A stretch of DNA of 64,000 nucleotides from Roseiarcus sp963696665 (GCA_963696665.1 CAVOLE010000008.1:1-64000), one strand, 5' to 3'; counted from the stretch's first letter, positions 52,804-64,000 are shown. Notes: generated from the sequence alone by a model not told the origin. Program-made: numbers and translations.

Positions 52804-53865
52804 CTAAATCGCCGCGATTGTTGCGTCTGTGACCTCGCGTGTGGTCGCCTTGCCGCCGAGATCGGGCGTGTGCAGCGACGGATCCGCCGTTACGCGCTCA
52901 ACCGCCCGCATCAGGCGATCCGCAGCTGCCTTTTCGCCAAGGTGTTCGAGCATCATTGCGCCTGTCCAGAACGAGCCGATCGGATTGGCGATTCCCTTGC
53001 CGACGATATCGAACGCCGAGCCGTGAATCGGCTCGAACATTGAGGGATAGCGACGCTCCGGATTGAGATTGGCGGTCGGGGCGATGCCGAGCGAACCGGC
53101 AAGCGCCGCGGCGAGATCTGACAGAATGTCGGCGTGGAGGTTCGAGGCGACGATCGTATCCAGGCTCTCCGGCTTGAGCGTCATGCGCATGGTCATCGCG
53201 TCGACCAGCATCCTGTCTGAAGTCACGTCGGGAAAATCGCGCGCAACCTCGGCGCCGATCTCGTCCCACATCACCATGGCGTGCCGCTGCGCGTTCGACT
53301 TGGTGACGATGGTGAGAAGCTTGCGCGGGCGCGACCGGGCGAGCGCGAAAGCGAAGCGGAAGATGCGTTCGACCCCGGCGTGGGTCATGATCGAGACATC
53401 GGTTGCGACCTCTATCGGCAGGCCGCGATGGGCGCGTCCCCCGACGCCGGCGTATTCGCCTTCCGAATTTTCGCGCACGATGACCCAATCGAGCTCGGGG
53501 CCGTTCACGCGCCGCAGCGGGCTCGTTATCCCGGGCAACACCCGCGCCGGGCGGACGTTGGCGTATTGGTCGAACGGCTGGCAGATCGCGAGCCTTAAGC
53601 CCCAGAGGCTGATGTGGTCGGGCACCTCCGGCGAGCCGACCGCGCCGAAATAGATCGCGTCATGGTCCTTGATTTGCTCGCGGCCGTCGTCCGGCATCAT
53701 GAGGCCGGTTGAACGGTAATAGTCCGAGCCCCAGTCGAACTGGTCGAAACTCCACTCAATTCCGCCCTCGCGCTCGGCGACCGCCTTCAACGCCTCGAGG
53801 CCGGCCGGAATAACCTCCTTGCCGATGCCGTCGCCAGGAATGACCGCGATCCGATAGCGCCGCAC
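52804..53865 (-). CDS. Tartrate/D-malate dehydrogenase-type decarboxylating dehydrogenase
   Basis: 353-residue member of the isocitrate/isopropylmalate dehydrogenase family. The GTG at 53865 gives RRYRIAVIPGDGIGKEVIPA. NAD is indicated by the C-terminal FEPIHGSAFDIVGKGIANPIG. Metal and substrate residues are in VIVRENSEGEYAG, TKSNAQRH and VDAMTMRM, and ASNLHADILSDL. Pattern DWGSDYYRSTGLMMPDD matches tartrate dehydrogenase/D-malate dehydrogenase (DmlA/TtuC). An ATG at 53928 is the alternative start. Confidence 0.87.
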   Translation of the reverse strand: MRRYRIAVIPGDGIGKEVIPAGLEALKAVAEREGGIEWSFDQFDWGSDYYRSTGLMMPDDGREQIKDHDAIYFGAVGSPEVPDHISLWGLRLAICQPFDQYANVRPARVLPGITSPLRRVNGPELDWVIVRENSEGEYAGVGGRAHRGLPIEVATDVSIMTHAGVERIFRFAFALARSRPRKLLTIVTKSNAQRHAMVMWDEIGAEVARDFPDVTSDRMLVDAMTMRMTLKPESLDTIVASNLHADILSDLAAALAGSLGIAPTANLNPERRYPSMFEPIHGSAFDIVGKGIANPIGSFWTGAMMLEHLGEKAAADRLMRAVERVTADPSLHTPDLGGKATTREVTDATIAAI

Positions 53866-54221
53866 AGGCGGAGTTCCCAATCGTGTGAGGCCGGTCTTGA
53901 GGGCCGGCCAGTCCCTCCGCCGTATCATGCGCACCGCGCTCTGTCGCGGGCGGCTCTCCCTGGAGAGGCCCCGGCTTGACGCCATAGGCCTCCAGCCGGC
54001 CTCAGGCGGACGCCCACAGCGCGCGGCGCAAGCCAAGCATACCTAAACGCGACAAACCCGATCAGCGTCAAAGCCCAGGTCGATGTCTCGCCAGCGCGGA
54101 TGTAGCGAGGACGAATTTCACGTTATTCTTCATGATTTTCCCCGCCAGCCGCATCTCAAGACGCTGCCTTCCGAGAGTAGCAGCCCCTCTGGGACATTCG
54201 CACTGGGTAAATGTACCTACC

Positions 54222-54258
54222 GCGAGCGTCGCCGATTGCAGGCGCTTGATTTCGTCGC
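54222..54258 (-). repeat. Fragment similar to the 3' part of uvrB
   Basis: 33 of 37 bases match 57779-57815 in uvrB, and the minus-strand frame reads DEIKRLQSATLAV against UvrB DEIKRLQSVALAV. Only this short piece is present. The rest of the 53866-54327 gap has nothing I can identify. Confidence 0.55.
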
Positions 54259-54327
54259 AGCCCCGCTCGCGCCATCTTGCGCGCCGACCATGGATCGAGG
54301 CCATGATCGGGCATAACGGATGGCACA

Positions 54328-55629
54328 ATGAGCGCTCATCATGTGGTCGTAGTCGGCGCCGGGTTCGGCGGTCTCGAGACCGTTCACGGGCTCGCGGGCG
54401 CGCCGGTTGAGATCACGATCGTCGATCGGCGCAACCACCATTTGTTTCAGCCGCTTCTCTATCAGGCGGCGACTGCGTCGCTGTCACCCTCGGAAATCGC
54501 CTGGCCGATCCGGCATCTCTTCCGCAGGCGCCCAGATGTCACGACCCTGCTTGCTTCCGTCGAGTTGATAAACAAGGAGGCTCGAGAGCTTCGCCTCGAT
54601 GACGGCTCGACACTTTCTTACGATACGCTCGTCCTGGCGACTGGCGCGCGGCACGCCTATTTCGGCCACGACGCCTGGGAGCCATTCGCGCCTGGCCTCA
54701 AGACGCTCGAAGACGCGACGACCATACGCGGCCGCATTCTCCTCGCCTTTGAGGAGGCGGAGCGCGAATGCGACGAGCGGAAGCGCGCGGCGCTTTTGAC
54801 CTTCGTTATTGTCGGCGGCGGTGCGACGGGGGTCGAGCTTGCCGGCGCGATCGCGGAGCTGGCGCGCGCGACGCTGCCCACAGAGTTTCGCCGCATCGAT
54901 ACGCGGCAGGCGCGCATCGTGTTGATCGAGGCGGGCCCGCGGGTCCTTCCGGCTTTCGCCGAAGACCTGTCAGCTTACGCCAAGCATTCGCTTGAACATC
55001 TGGGCGTTGAGGTCGTGCTTGAGCGACCAGTCTCGGAATGCAGCGCCGAAGGCGTCGTGTTCGGCGGGGAGCCCCTGCCTGCGGCGACAATCATCTGGGC
55101 CGCGGGCGTTCAATCCTCTCCCGCAGCCCAATGGCTCGATGCTCCGGCGGATAAGGTAGGACGGCTCAAGGTTGAACCCGATTTGACGGTTCCGGGGCGT
55201 CCGGAGATTTTCGCCATCGGCGATGCGGCGATTGTCCTTCGACCGGATGGGCAGCCGGTACCGGGCATCGCTCCCGCGGCCAAGCAGGAAGGCGGCTATG
55301 TCGCCAAGGTCATTCGCGCCCGGCTCAGCGGCGCGCCCGCGCTTGCGCCTTTCCGCTACAAGCACGCCGGCGATCTCGCCACGATCGGCAAGCGGCGCGC
55401 GGTGATCGACTTCGGCTGGATCAAGCTCAAAGGCGCGCTCGCCTGGTGGCTCTGGGGCTTCGCCCACATCTACTTTTTGATCGGAGTGCGCAATCGGGTG
55501 AGCGTCGCGCTCAACTGGCTATGGATCTATGCGCGCGACCAGCGCGGCGCGCGGCTCATCACCTGGTGGGGCGGTGAGGTGGAGGGAACGGCTCCGTTCC
55601 CGCCGACGGACGAAAAAGCGCGTCTATAG
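54328..55629 (+). CDS. ndh: Type II NADH:quinone oxidoreductase
   Basis: 433-residue FAD flavoprotein that oxidises NADH and reduces quinone without pumping protons. FAD motif VVVVGAGFGGLETV, NAD motif VIVGGGATGVELAGAI, ATGARHAYFG, second FAD-binding IFAIGDAA and the quinone-site AKQEGGYVA stretch. C-terminal amphipathic helices (KGALAWWLWGFAHIYFLIG) attach it to the membrane. A convergent overlap of six bases with the AGE gene closes the unit. Confidence 0.94.
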   Translation: MSAHHVVVVGAGFGGLETVHGLAGAPVEITIVDRRNHHLFQPLLYQAATASLSPSEIAWPIRHLFRRRPDVTTLLASVELINKEARELRLDDGSTLSYDTLVLATGARHAYFGHDAWEPFAPGLKTLEDATTIRGRILLAFEEAERECDERKRAALLTFVIVGGGATGVELAGAIAELARATLPTEFRRIDTRQARIVLIEAGPRVLPAFAEDLSAYAKHSLEHLGVEVVLERPVSECSAEGVVFGGEPLPAATIIWAAGVQSSPAAQWLDAPADKVGRLKVEPDLTVPGRPEIFAIGDAAIVLRPDGQPVPGIAPAAKQEGGYVAKVIRARLSGAPALAPFRYKHAGDLATIGKRRAVIDFGWIKLKGALAWWLWGFAHIYFLIGVRNRVSVALNWLWIYARDQRGARLITWWGGEVEGTAPFPPTDEKARL

Positions 55630-56892
55630 TTTGAGGCCGTTGCGCTTCAATTGCCGGGTGAGACTGCCGTCCGCGGGGAAGAGCGGGATGAGGCAGGCCT
55701 GGACGGCGTGGTAGATGTCGGGACGCCCCTCGAAAACGCGCGAGACGGGATTAAGCGCACTGTCGAGCTCAGGCTGCCAGGTATGATGCTTATCGATCAC
55801 ATGCGTGGCGACGAAGCTCCAGATGCGCCGGTACCATTCTTCGTAAATCGGGTCGGAGTTGACGGAGCCGAGCGCAGCGGCGGCGCCGACGCCCTCGGCG
55901 CAGGGCCACCAGAAGCGATCCGTCTGATCCGGTTGGTCGCTCCAGTCGAGCGTGTAGTAGAAACCGCCAAGCTTCCGGTCCCAGCCGATCGACACGGTCT
56001 TGCGAAAGAGTTCTGCCGCGGCTTCGATCATCCAGTCTTTACTGCGCTCTCCAAGCTCCCAGAGTTGGACAAGCAGGCGGCTCCATTCGAGCGCATGGCC
56101 GGGCGTTGTGCCGCTCGGGCGGAACATCGGATCCCCCTTATAGGCCCGGTCGACATCCCAACTCTCGGTGAAATGTTCGGCGACCCGCCAACCCTCGTTG
56201 CGGGCGTGGCGGTCGATGATCAAGGACGCGATGCTTTCCGCCTTGTCGAGATAGAAGCGGTCGCCCGTCGCCTCGAAGGCCGCCATCAACGCTTCGGTGA
56301 GATGCATGTTGGAGTTCTGGCCGCGATAAGTCCCCATGGGCGACCAATCGCGATTGTATTCCTCGGCGCTCGCGCCGGCGCCTTTGTCCCAGAACCTTTC
56401 CTCGATGACCTGCGTCACGTCCTCCATCAGACGCTGCGCGTCGGGATGCCCTACGCACATCGCGGACGAGGCGGCGAGCAGGACGAAGGCGTGGCCATAT
56501 GCCTGCTTCGTTGCGTCGGTCGGCTTCTCGTCATCCACCCCCCAGAAATAGCCGCCGTTCTCGCGGTCGCGCATGCGCTCCCAAAGGAACGCCACACCAT
56601 GATCGACGATGCGGTCGGCGCCCGGCAGCCCGAGCAGATGCGCGATGGCGAAGGCGTGAACCATGCGCGACGTGTCGTGCACCTGCCGGTTCGCGCCTTT
56701 GTGGCCGGGTTTCGGAGGGAGAGGCCGCGCGTGTTCATCCAACGAGAACAAGCCGCCCGCCGGGTTGAAGGAGGGATGCTGGAAGAAGTCGAAGAGGGCG
56801 CGGGCGTTATCGATGAGCCAGAGCCGATGGGGCGTAAGCGTCGCGAAGCGCGGCGTCCCCGCTACGGACAGGTCCCGCTCCTCCCCCATCAT
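55624..56892 (-). CDS. AGE-family epimerase/isomerase
   Basis: 422-residue alpha/alpha-barrel enzyme of the N-acylglucosamine 2-epimerase family. The YihS-like group (mannose, glucose or sulfoquinovose aldose-ketose isomerases) is indicated by RQVHDTSRMVHAFAIAHLLG, YGHAFVLLAASSA, NSNMHLTEALMAAFEATGD, PGHALEWSRLL and WPCAEGVGAAAAL. The conserved His residues serve as acid/base. The sugar substrate is not fixed by the sequence. Confidence 0.85.
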   Translation of the reverse strand: MMGEERDLSVAGTPRFATLTPHRLWLIDNARALFDFFQHPSFNPAGGLFSLDEHARPLPPKPGHKGANRQVHDTSRMVHAFAIAHLLGLPGADRIVDHGVAFLWERMRDRENGGYFWGVDDEKPTDATKQAYGHAFVLLAASSAMCVGHPDAQRLMEDVTQVIEERFWDKGAGASAEEYNRDWSPMGTYRGQNSNMHLTEALMAAFEATGDRFYLDKAESIASLIIDRHARNEGWRVAEHFTESWDVDRAYKGDPMFRPSGTTPGHALEWSRLLVQLWELGERSKDWMIEAAAELFRKTVSIGWDRKLGGFYYTLDWSDQPDQTDRFWWPCAEGVGAAAALGSVNSDPIYEEWYRRIWSFVATHVIDKHHTWQPELDSALNPVSRVFEGRPDIYHAVQACLIPLFPADGSLTRQLKRNGLKL

Positions 56893-57068
56893 GCTCTCCC
56901 GCTCCCGAGACCGGGAGACTACAGGGAGGGCGCGGCGCTGGCGAGACGGGGCGCCGGCTCGGAAGCGGCTGCGCGAGGCGCAGGGGCCGTCAGGGCCGGT
57001 CCGATTTGGATTGTCTTGGACGGGGGCGCTTTGGGCCTCACATCCTTCGTAAGCCTTTGACTCTCAGC

Positions 57069-57170
57069 TTGGAAAAGCTTGGATTTCCTTGGATTCCCTC
57101 GTCCGAATCGAGCCTTATCAATGGGTTACACGAGATTTCCGCCGACGGAAATTTCGCGCGCGTTCTGGCC
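57069..57170 (+). repeat. ~102-bp dispersed repeat, copy C
   Basis: Pairs with 22960-23062 over its full length (about 80% identity), including TTGGAAAAGCTTGGATTTCC and TTATCAATGGGTTACACG. It overlaps the degenerate end of the RAYT remnant, as expected if this repeat is or was mobilised by a RAYT. Confidence 0.75.
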
Positions 57171-57527
57171 CCGAGACAGGGGGCGCCCGCAGCCGGCGGC
57201 GGCCTGTTTGGCTTTGCGGAAGCGTGGGCCTGTCCATGGAGGCGAGTTTACCTGTCTTTCTATTTTTCTGCAACATATTGTTGTCGTCGCGGGCGCCAGG
57301 ACGAGATGGACGCGGTTGGGCGTCAGGCAATAGCTCCACACCGCGACGCTCTCGCGCCCGCAGGCCTCGCGGAGCAGATCGCGGTAGAGCGCGTAGTCCG
57401 CGTCGGAGAAGAACACCCGCTCGCGCCGGTTGCTGCGCTGGGTCACATGATGAGGAAGGTCTGGAACCACGAACCGGCCGATGCGCGTTGTGGACTGTGC
57501 TCCCGGAAGTAAATATCCAAGTGTCAC
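57126..57527 (-). pseudogene. REP-associated tyrosine transposase (RAYT) remnant
   Basis: The first ~75 residues match Y1/IS200-like RAYT proteins (RIGRFVVPDLPHHVTQRSNR, then YCLTPNRVHLVLAP). The conserved HUH pair NHVH has become NRVH, losing the first metal-binding His. After VLAPATT the sequence is unrelated and runs into the repeat at 57069. A complete protein would have 200 or more residues and carry the catalytic Tyr downstream. The gene is dead by both criteria. Confidence 0.72.
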
Positions 57528-57570
57528 CGTTCAGCCCAGAGTCGGTAAAGCCCAGGCGCTCCAAGCGACC

Positions 57571-60069
<2,499 letters not shown>

Positions 60070-60088
60070 GCTGGCAATATGGGGCGAT

Positions 60089-61021
60089 TCAGGGATTGGG
60101 GGAAGGGAGGGGGGCGCCGATGCGCTTGATTTCCCATTCGAGCGCAACTCCGCTCGTCTCATAGACCCGGCGCCTGACCTCCTCGCCAAGCGCTTCGAGA
60201 TCGGCAGCGGTCGCAGAGCCAAGATTGATGAGGAAGTTGCAATGCATGGTCGACACCTGGGCGCCGCCAAGACGCAAGCCCCGGCACCCTGCCTTGTCGA
60301 TCAATTCCCACGCCTTCATGTCCGGCGGGTTCTTGAACGTCGAGCCGCCGGTCTTCTCGCGGATTGGCTGGGACGCCTCTCGCGCGCGCGTGATCCGCTC
60401 CATCTCGGCCTCGATCGCGCGAGGATCGCCCGGGCGGCCCTGAAATACGGCGCGGGTGAAGATAAGAGCGCCCGGCGCCAAGCTGTGGCGATAAGAAAAG
60501 CCCATCTCCGCGTTGGAAAAAATGCGCCTGGCGCCTGTCCGGTCGAGCCCACGCGCTTCGACGAGAACGTCCCTGGTCTCGCCGCCATGCGCCCCGGCGT
60601 TCATCACCAAAGCGCCGCCGATCGAACCGGGCACGCCGCGCAGGAACGCCAAGCCGTCGACGCCCGCTATTGCGGCGGCCTTGGCGACGTACTGGTCCGG
60701 CGTGGGGGCGCCCGCGACGACGCGGAAGCCCTCCATGATTTCGACCGAGCCGAAGGCGCGTCCGCCGAGCCGAACGACGAGGCCCGGTATTCCGCCGTCG
60801 CGCACGATGAGGTTCGAGCCGAGGCCGATCGTCGTAACTGGGATCTCGCGCGGCAGAGTGGACAGGACATAGGCTAGGTCGTCCTCGTCGGCGGGGGAAA
60901 ACAAAGACTCAGCCGGACCGCCGACCCGGAACCAAGTCGCTTCGGCAATCGGCGCGTCGGCTGAAAGGCGACCGCGCAGCTTCGGCGCCCGCGCCCTTAT
61001 TTCGTCGGCAAGGCCGGCCAT
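60089..61021 (-). CDS. murB: UDP-N-acetylenolpyruvoylglucosamine reductase
   Basis: Makes UDP-MurNAc from the enolpyruvyl intermediate. 310 residues: TWFRVGGPAE, GLGSNLIVRDGGIPG, FLRGVPGSIGGALVMNAGAHGGE and the C-terminal IREKTGGSTFKNP. Starts 10 bases after murC stops, on the same strand. Confidence 0.95.
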   Translation of the reverse strand: MAGLADEIRARAPKLRGRLSADAPIAEATWFRVGGPAESLFSPADEDDLAYVLSTLPREIPVTTIGLGSNLIVRDGGIPGLVVRLGGRAFGSVEIMEGFRVVAGAPTPDQYVAKAAAIAGVDGLAFLRGVPGSIGGALVMNAGAHGGETRDVLVEARGLDRTGARRIFSNAEMGFSYRHSLAPGALIFTRAVFQGRPGDPRAIEAEMERITRAREASQPIREKTGGSTFKNPPDMKAWELIDKAGCRGLRLGGAQVSTMHCNFLINLGSATAADLEALGEEVRRRVYETSGVALEWEIKRIGAPLPSPNP

Positions 61022-61031
61022 CGGCGAAGCG

Positions 61032-62441
61032 TCAGGCCTTGTCGAGCGCGGCGAGCTCGCCCGGCAGCGCATAGGCCCATTGGGTGACCGATCCGGCGCC
61101 GAGGCAAATGACATAGTCGCCTGGTTGCGCCAGCGAGCGCACCATCGGCGCCAATTTCTCGGGCGAGGGCAGCATCAGCGCGTGGCGATGGCCGTGAGCG
61201 GCGATCGCGGTCGCCAGCGCGGCCTTGTCGACGCCTTCGATCGGCGATTCGCCGGCCGGATAGACGTCGGCGACGATGACGGTGTCGGCGTCGTTGAAGC
61301 AGGTGGCGAAGGCGTCGAACAGCGAGGCGAGCCGCGTGTAGCGATGCGGCTGCACGACCGCGATCACCTTGCCTTCGGTCGCGGCCCGCGCGGCCCTTAA
61401 GACCGCGGCGATTTCGACGGGGTGATGGCCGTAGTCGTCGAAGATGGCGACGCCATTCCATGTCCCCGTGCGTGTGAAGCGCCGTCTCACGCCGCCGAAC
61501 CCGGCGATCGCCTTGCGAATGACGTCGACCGGCGCGCCCAGCTCATGCGCGACCGCGATCGCGGCCGTGGCGTTGAGCGCGTTGTGCCGCCCGGGCATTG
61601 GCAGCGCCAGGTCGTCGATGAAGGTGGCGCGGCCCGTCGCGCGGTCACGGATGAGAGTCGAGAAGCGCGTGACCCCGCCGGTGAGGCTCACGTCCATGAG
61701 CCGCACGTCGGCCTGCGGATTTTCGCCATAGGTCAGAATGCGGCGGTCTTCGATCCGCCCAACCAGTTCCTGCACGGTCGGATGATCGATGCACATGACG
61801 GCGAAGCCATAGAACGGAACGTTCCCGACCAGCGCCAGGAAGGCGTCCTTGATGGCGTCGAAGGTCTTGAAGTGGTCGAGGTGCTCCGGATCGATGTTGG
61901 TGACGACGGCGATGTCGGCGGGGAGCTTCAAGAACGTGCCGTCGCTTTCGTCGGCCTCGACGACCATCCAGTCGCCGGCGCCCAGCCGCGCATTGGTTCC
62001 GTAAGCGTTGATGATGCCGCCGTTGATCACCGTCGGATCAAGGCCTGCCGCGTCGAGCAACGTCGCCACCAGCGACGTCGTCGTGGTCTTGCCGTGCGTG
62101 CCGGCCACCGCCACACATTGCTTGAGCCGCATCAACTCGGCCAGCATTTCGGCGCGACGAACCACGGGGATGCGCCGCGCCCGCGCCTCGACGACCTCGG
62201 GATTGTCCCGCTTCACCGCGGAGGAAACAACGATGACAGCGGCGGCGTCGAGATTCGCCTTATTGTGCCCGATATGGACGGTCGCGCCGTGCTCGCGCAG
62301 GCGTTTGACGTTGGCGTTGTCGCTAAGGTCCGAACCCTGAACCTGATGGCCGAGGTTGAGAAGCACCTCGGCGATGCCCGACATGCCGATGCCGCCGATG
62401 CCGACGAAATGGATGGGGCCGATCTGGTTCGGCAATTTCAT
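61032..62441 (-). CDS. murC: UDP-N-acetylmuramate--L-alanine ligase
   Basis: Adds L-Ala to UDP-MurNAc. 469 residues: HFVGIGGIGMSGIAEVLLNL, ATP loop VAGTHGKTTTTSLVATLL, ESDGTFLKL, NIDPEHLDHFKTFDAI and DDYGHHPVEIAAVLRAAR. A murC-murB string as in the dcw cluster, but here without ftsQ or ddl; uvrB follows instead. Confidence 0.97.
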   Translation of the reverse strand: MKLPNQIGPIHFVGIGGIGMSGIAEVLLNLGHQVQGSDLSDNANVKRLREHGATVHIGHNKANLDAAAVIVVSSAVKRDNPEVVEARARRIPVVRRAEMLAELMRLKQCVAVAGTHGKTTTTSLVATLLDAAGLDPTVINGGIINAYGTNARLGAGDWMVVEADESDGTFLKLPADIAVVTNIDPEHLDHFKTFDAIKDAFLALVGNVPFYGFAVMCIDHPTVQELVGRIEDRRILTYGENPQADVRLMDVSLTGGVTRFSTLIRDRATGRATFIDDLALPMPGRHNALNATAAIAVAHELGAPVDVIRKAIAGFGGVRRRFTRTGTWNGVAIFDDYGHHPVEIAAVLRAARAATEGKVIAVVQPHRYTRLASLFDAFATCFNDADTVIVADVYPAGESPIEGVDKAALATAIAAHGHRHALMLPSPEKLAPMVRSLAQPGDYVICLGAGSVTQWAYALPGELAALDKA

Positions 62442-62539
62442 GGCTCAAACCCTCAGCGGACCCCTCGCCGCGGCCCGCATAACGCTCGACCGCATAAGAC
62501 GATTCCCTTGAATTAGGAAATGGGGACGCTCGCCCGCGC

Positions 62540-63265
62540 TCACAGGATCGACCGGTCGATGGCCGTTTCCGCTTCCGCAATGCTTTCCGGCCGCCCGACA
62601 TGCACCCAAAGGCCGTCGAGGCGAACGCCATAAAGCCGCCCTCTCGCCGCCGCGGCGTGAAAAAACGGAGCGAGGCGGAAAACTTCCGCTGTCTCTCTCG
62701 CGAACAGTTGCGGCTTGACGATCCCGACGCCGGTATAGACGAAGGGCGCGACATGACGGGGTTCGCGAGGCTGAAGCCGTCCGTCATGGGTCATCACGAA
62801 ATCGCCGGGCCAGTCGACGCCGACTGCGCCTGCGCCGGCCGCGACCAAAAGCTCAATGTCCATCGTCTCTGGGTCGAAGCTGCGGGCCAGGCGCGCTATG
62901 TTCGAGCGCGGCCCCTCAATCCAGAACGCGTCGGTGTTGCAGATCAGGAACGGATCGTCGCCGATCAGCGGCAGCGCGCGCTTGATGCCTCCGCCCTGAT
63001 CGAGGAGCTTCGCCCGTTCGTCCGAGATGAAAACTTTGGGCGCGCGGCGCTTGGCCAAGTGCGCCTCGATCTGGTCGGCCAGCCAGTGCACGTTGACGAT
63101 CGCCCGCTCGACGCCGTTCTCGGCCAGGCGATCGAGACAGCAATCGATGAGCGCGCGGCCATGAACCGTGACAAGCGGCTTCGGCAGCGTCTCGGTGATC
63201 GGCCGCATGCGCTTCCCCAATCCGGCTGCGAACACCATGGCCGTCTTCGGAACGGGCGGGCTCAT
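62540..63265 (-). CDS. murU: MurNAc-1-phosphate uridylyltransferase-like nucleotidyltransferase
   Basis: 241-residue sugar nucleotidyltransferase: MVFAAGLGKRMRPITETLPKPLV (nucleotide loop and Lys), DQGGGIKRALPLIGDDPFLICN and the Asp of CNTDAF. Directly after an AmgK-like kinase (6-base gap) in the AmgK-MurU order, which makes UDP-MurNAc from recycled MurNAc and so bypasses fosfomycin-sensitive MurA. The symbol is by context and family; specificity is not proven. Confidence 0.8.
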   Translation of the reverse strand: MSPPVPKTAMVFAAGLGKRMRPITETLPKPLVTVHGRALIDCCLDRLAENGVERAIVNVHWLADQIEAHLAKRRAPKVFISDERAKLLDQGGGIKRALPLIGDDPFLICNTDAFWIEGPRSNIARLARSFDPETMDIELLVAAGAGAVGVDWPGDFVMTHDGRLQPREPRHVAPFVYTGVGIVKPQLFARETAEVFRLAPFFHAAAARGRLYGVRLDGLWVHVGRPESIAEAETAIDRSIL

Positions 63266-63271
63266 CAGGCC

Positions 63272-64000
63272 TCAGCGATCAGGATCAGGATCAGGGTCGG
63301 CATTGACCGGCGGTGGGCCCAGCGCCCGCGGCAAGTGATTCTGATACCAGACTGCAAGGGGCTGAAGCAACGGATGGGCGAGGTTGCGGGCAAGATAACG
63401 CTCGATTCGCGGCAGATGGCGCAGGTACTCAGGCTTGTGATCGCGTTTGTCGAGTTGAGCGAAAAGGCCCAGGATCTTTGTGGCCCGCTGGGCGCCCATC
63501 GCGGCATAGGCGACCGCGAACTTCTGGGCGTCAAAGCCCGGGTCGGCGGCGGTTCTGCGCCGCATGTAGAGGGCGGCGAGGCGCATCTCGAGATCCTCCG
63601 GCACATCGACACGCGCATCCTGCAACAGCGAGGCGACATCGTATGCAGGCGGGCCGATCACCGCGTCCTGGAAGTCGATAAGCCCGATCCGTTTCAACCC
63701 CTGCCGGTCCGCCAGCCAATGCAGGTTGGGCGAATGATAATCGCGCAGCGTCCAGGTGGTGGGCTGATCAAGGATCGGCTGAAGCAACTCGCGCCAGACG
63801 CCTAAGAACTGCATGCGCGCGCCCGATGGCGTGGTCACGCGAGCGACCGTGGGCGCGTACCAGTCGAGCGCCAGCTCGACCTCGACCAGCATCGCTTCGA
63901 TGTCATAGACCGGCAGTTCGTAAAACTCTTCGCCGGCCGACAAGCTCGGCGGCAGGTCGCGTCCGTGCAGATCTGCCAGAAGAGCGATCGCCGGGGCATA
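63272..64000 (-). CDS. amgK: AmgK-like aminoglycoside-phosphotransferase-fold sugar kinase (5' end beyond the window)
   Basis: The frame is open to the edge at 64000, so the N-terminus is missing; 242 residues are visible. Kinase C-lobe motifs: TLRDYHSPNLHWLADRQGLK (catalytic loop Asp and Asn) and GLIDFQDAVIGPPAYDVASLL (metal-binding Asp). In the AmgK-MurU pathway it phosphorylates MurNAc at C1. It ends six bases before murU. The symbol is by context and family. Confidence 0.8.
   Translation of the reverse strand, partial: YAPAIALLADLHGRDLPPSLSAGEEFYELPVYDIEAMLVEVELALDWYAPTVARVTTPSGARMQFLGVWRELLQPILDQPTTWTLRDYHSPNLHWLADRQGLKRIGLIDFQDAVIGPPAYDVASLLQDARVDVPEDLEMRLAALYMRRRTAADPGFDAQKFAVAYAAMGAQRATKILGLFAQLDKRDHKPEYLRHLPRIERYLARNLAHPLLQPLAVWYQNHLPRALGPPPVNADPDPDPDR

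Overview
The window is GC-rich chromosomal DNA from an alphaproteobacterium, most likely of the order Hyphomicrobiales (Rhizobiales). This is inferred from gene content and order: ffs-dnaX-ybaB-recR, lptM-lysA-TIGR02302, the families DUF2852, DUF2778 and DUF6582, an alphaproteobacterial PEP-CTERM tail, and a MurNAc kinase/uridylyltransferase pair beside murC-murB-uvrB. I saw no rRNA, tRNA, CRISPR array, phage module or replication origin. The only structural RNA recognised is the small SRP RNA.

Layout. 1-4.4 kb (minus): a cytochrome P450 running off the left edge, recR, ybaB, dnaX and the SRP RNA. 4.5-11 kb: an MmyB-like regulator divergent from an NTF2-like/hydrolase pair, an AT-rich hairpin, a GFA enzyme, a PEP-CTERM GDSL esterase, and a TetR regulator whose operator recurs in front of a DUF2852 gene. 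11-19 kb (plus): lptM, lysA, a TIGR02302 gene, an acyl-CoA ligase, a cobalamin adenosyltransferase and anmK. 19-26.6 kb (mostly minus): two Gly/Trp-rich exported proteins, valine-catabolism-type dehydrogenases, a TauE permease, a decayed membrane protein and a DUF2778 protein. 26.7-34 kb: TPR protein, SDRs, MFS transporter and hydroxyacid dehydrogenase. 34-36.7 kb: recF, then a RelE/HigB-HigA-type toxin-antitoxin pair and an apparently unattached strong promoter. 36.7-48.4 kb: yqgE, DsbD-like protein, peroxiredoxin, exported VOC protein, a small low-GC Cys peptide, cobT, O-methyltransferase, kdgT-aroQ, aldehyde dehydrogenase and a MetE-like protein. 48.5-57 kb: tadA, an RluB-type synthase, DUF4396, rsmD, a D-malate/tartrate-type dehydrogenase, ndh and an AGE-family isomerase. 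57-64 kb (minus): a RAYT transposase remnant, uvrB, murB, murC, a MurU-like and an AmgK-like gene.

How the genes connect. Cell-wall synthesis and recycling recur: murB, murC, lysA, anmK, amgK-like and murU-like. Cobalamin handling appears twice, as the adenosyltransferase and cobT. DNA repair and replication are represented by recR, dnaX, recF and uvrB.

Two themes need attention. First, at least four genes, including recF, are interrupted by what look like single-base indels, often in G or T runs. This suggests residual sequencing error as much as true decay, so these genes should be read as probably functional until checked. Second, the window contains several small repeat families and gene-tail duplications: a ~103-bp repeat beside the RAYT remnant, a 14-mer in an AT-rich hairpin, duplicated 3' ends of the peroxiredoxin gene and of uvrB, and palindromic elements that have become part of coding sequence in anmK and kdgT. 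The clearest regulatory logic is a dyad shared by the tetR and DUF2852 promoters, with tetR apparently leaderless.
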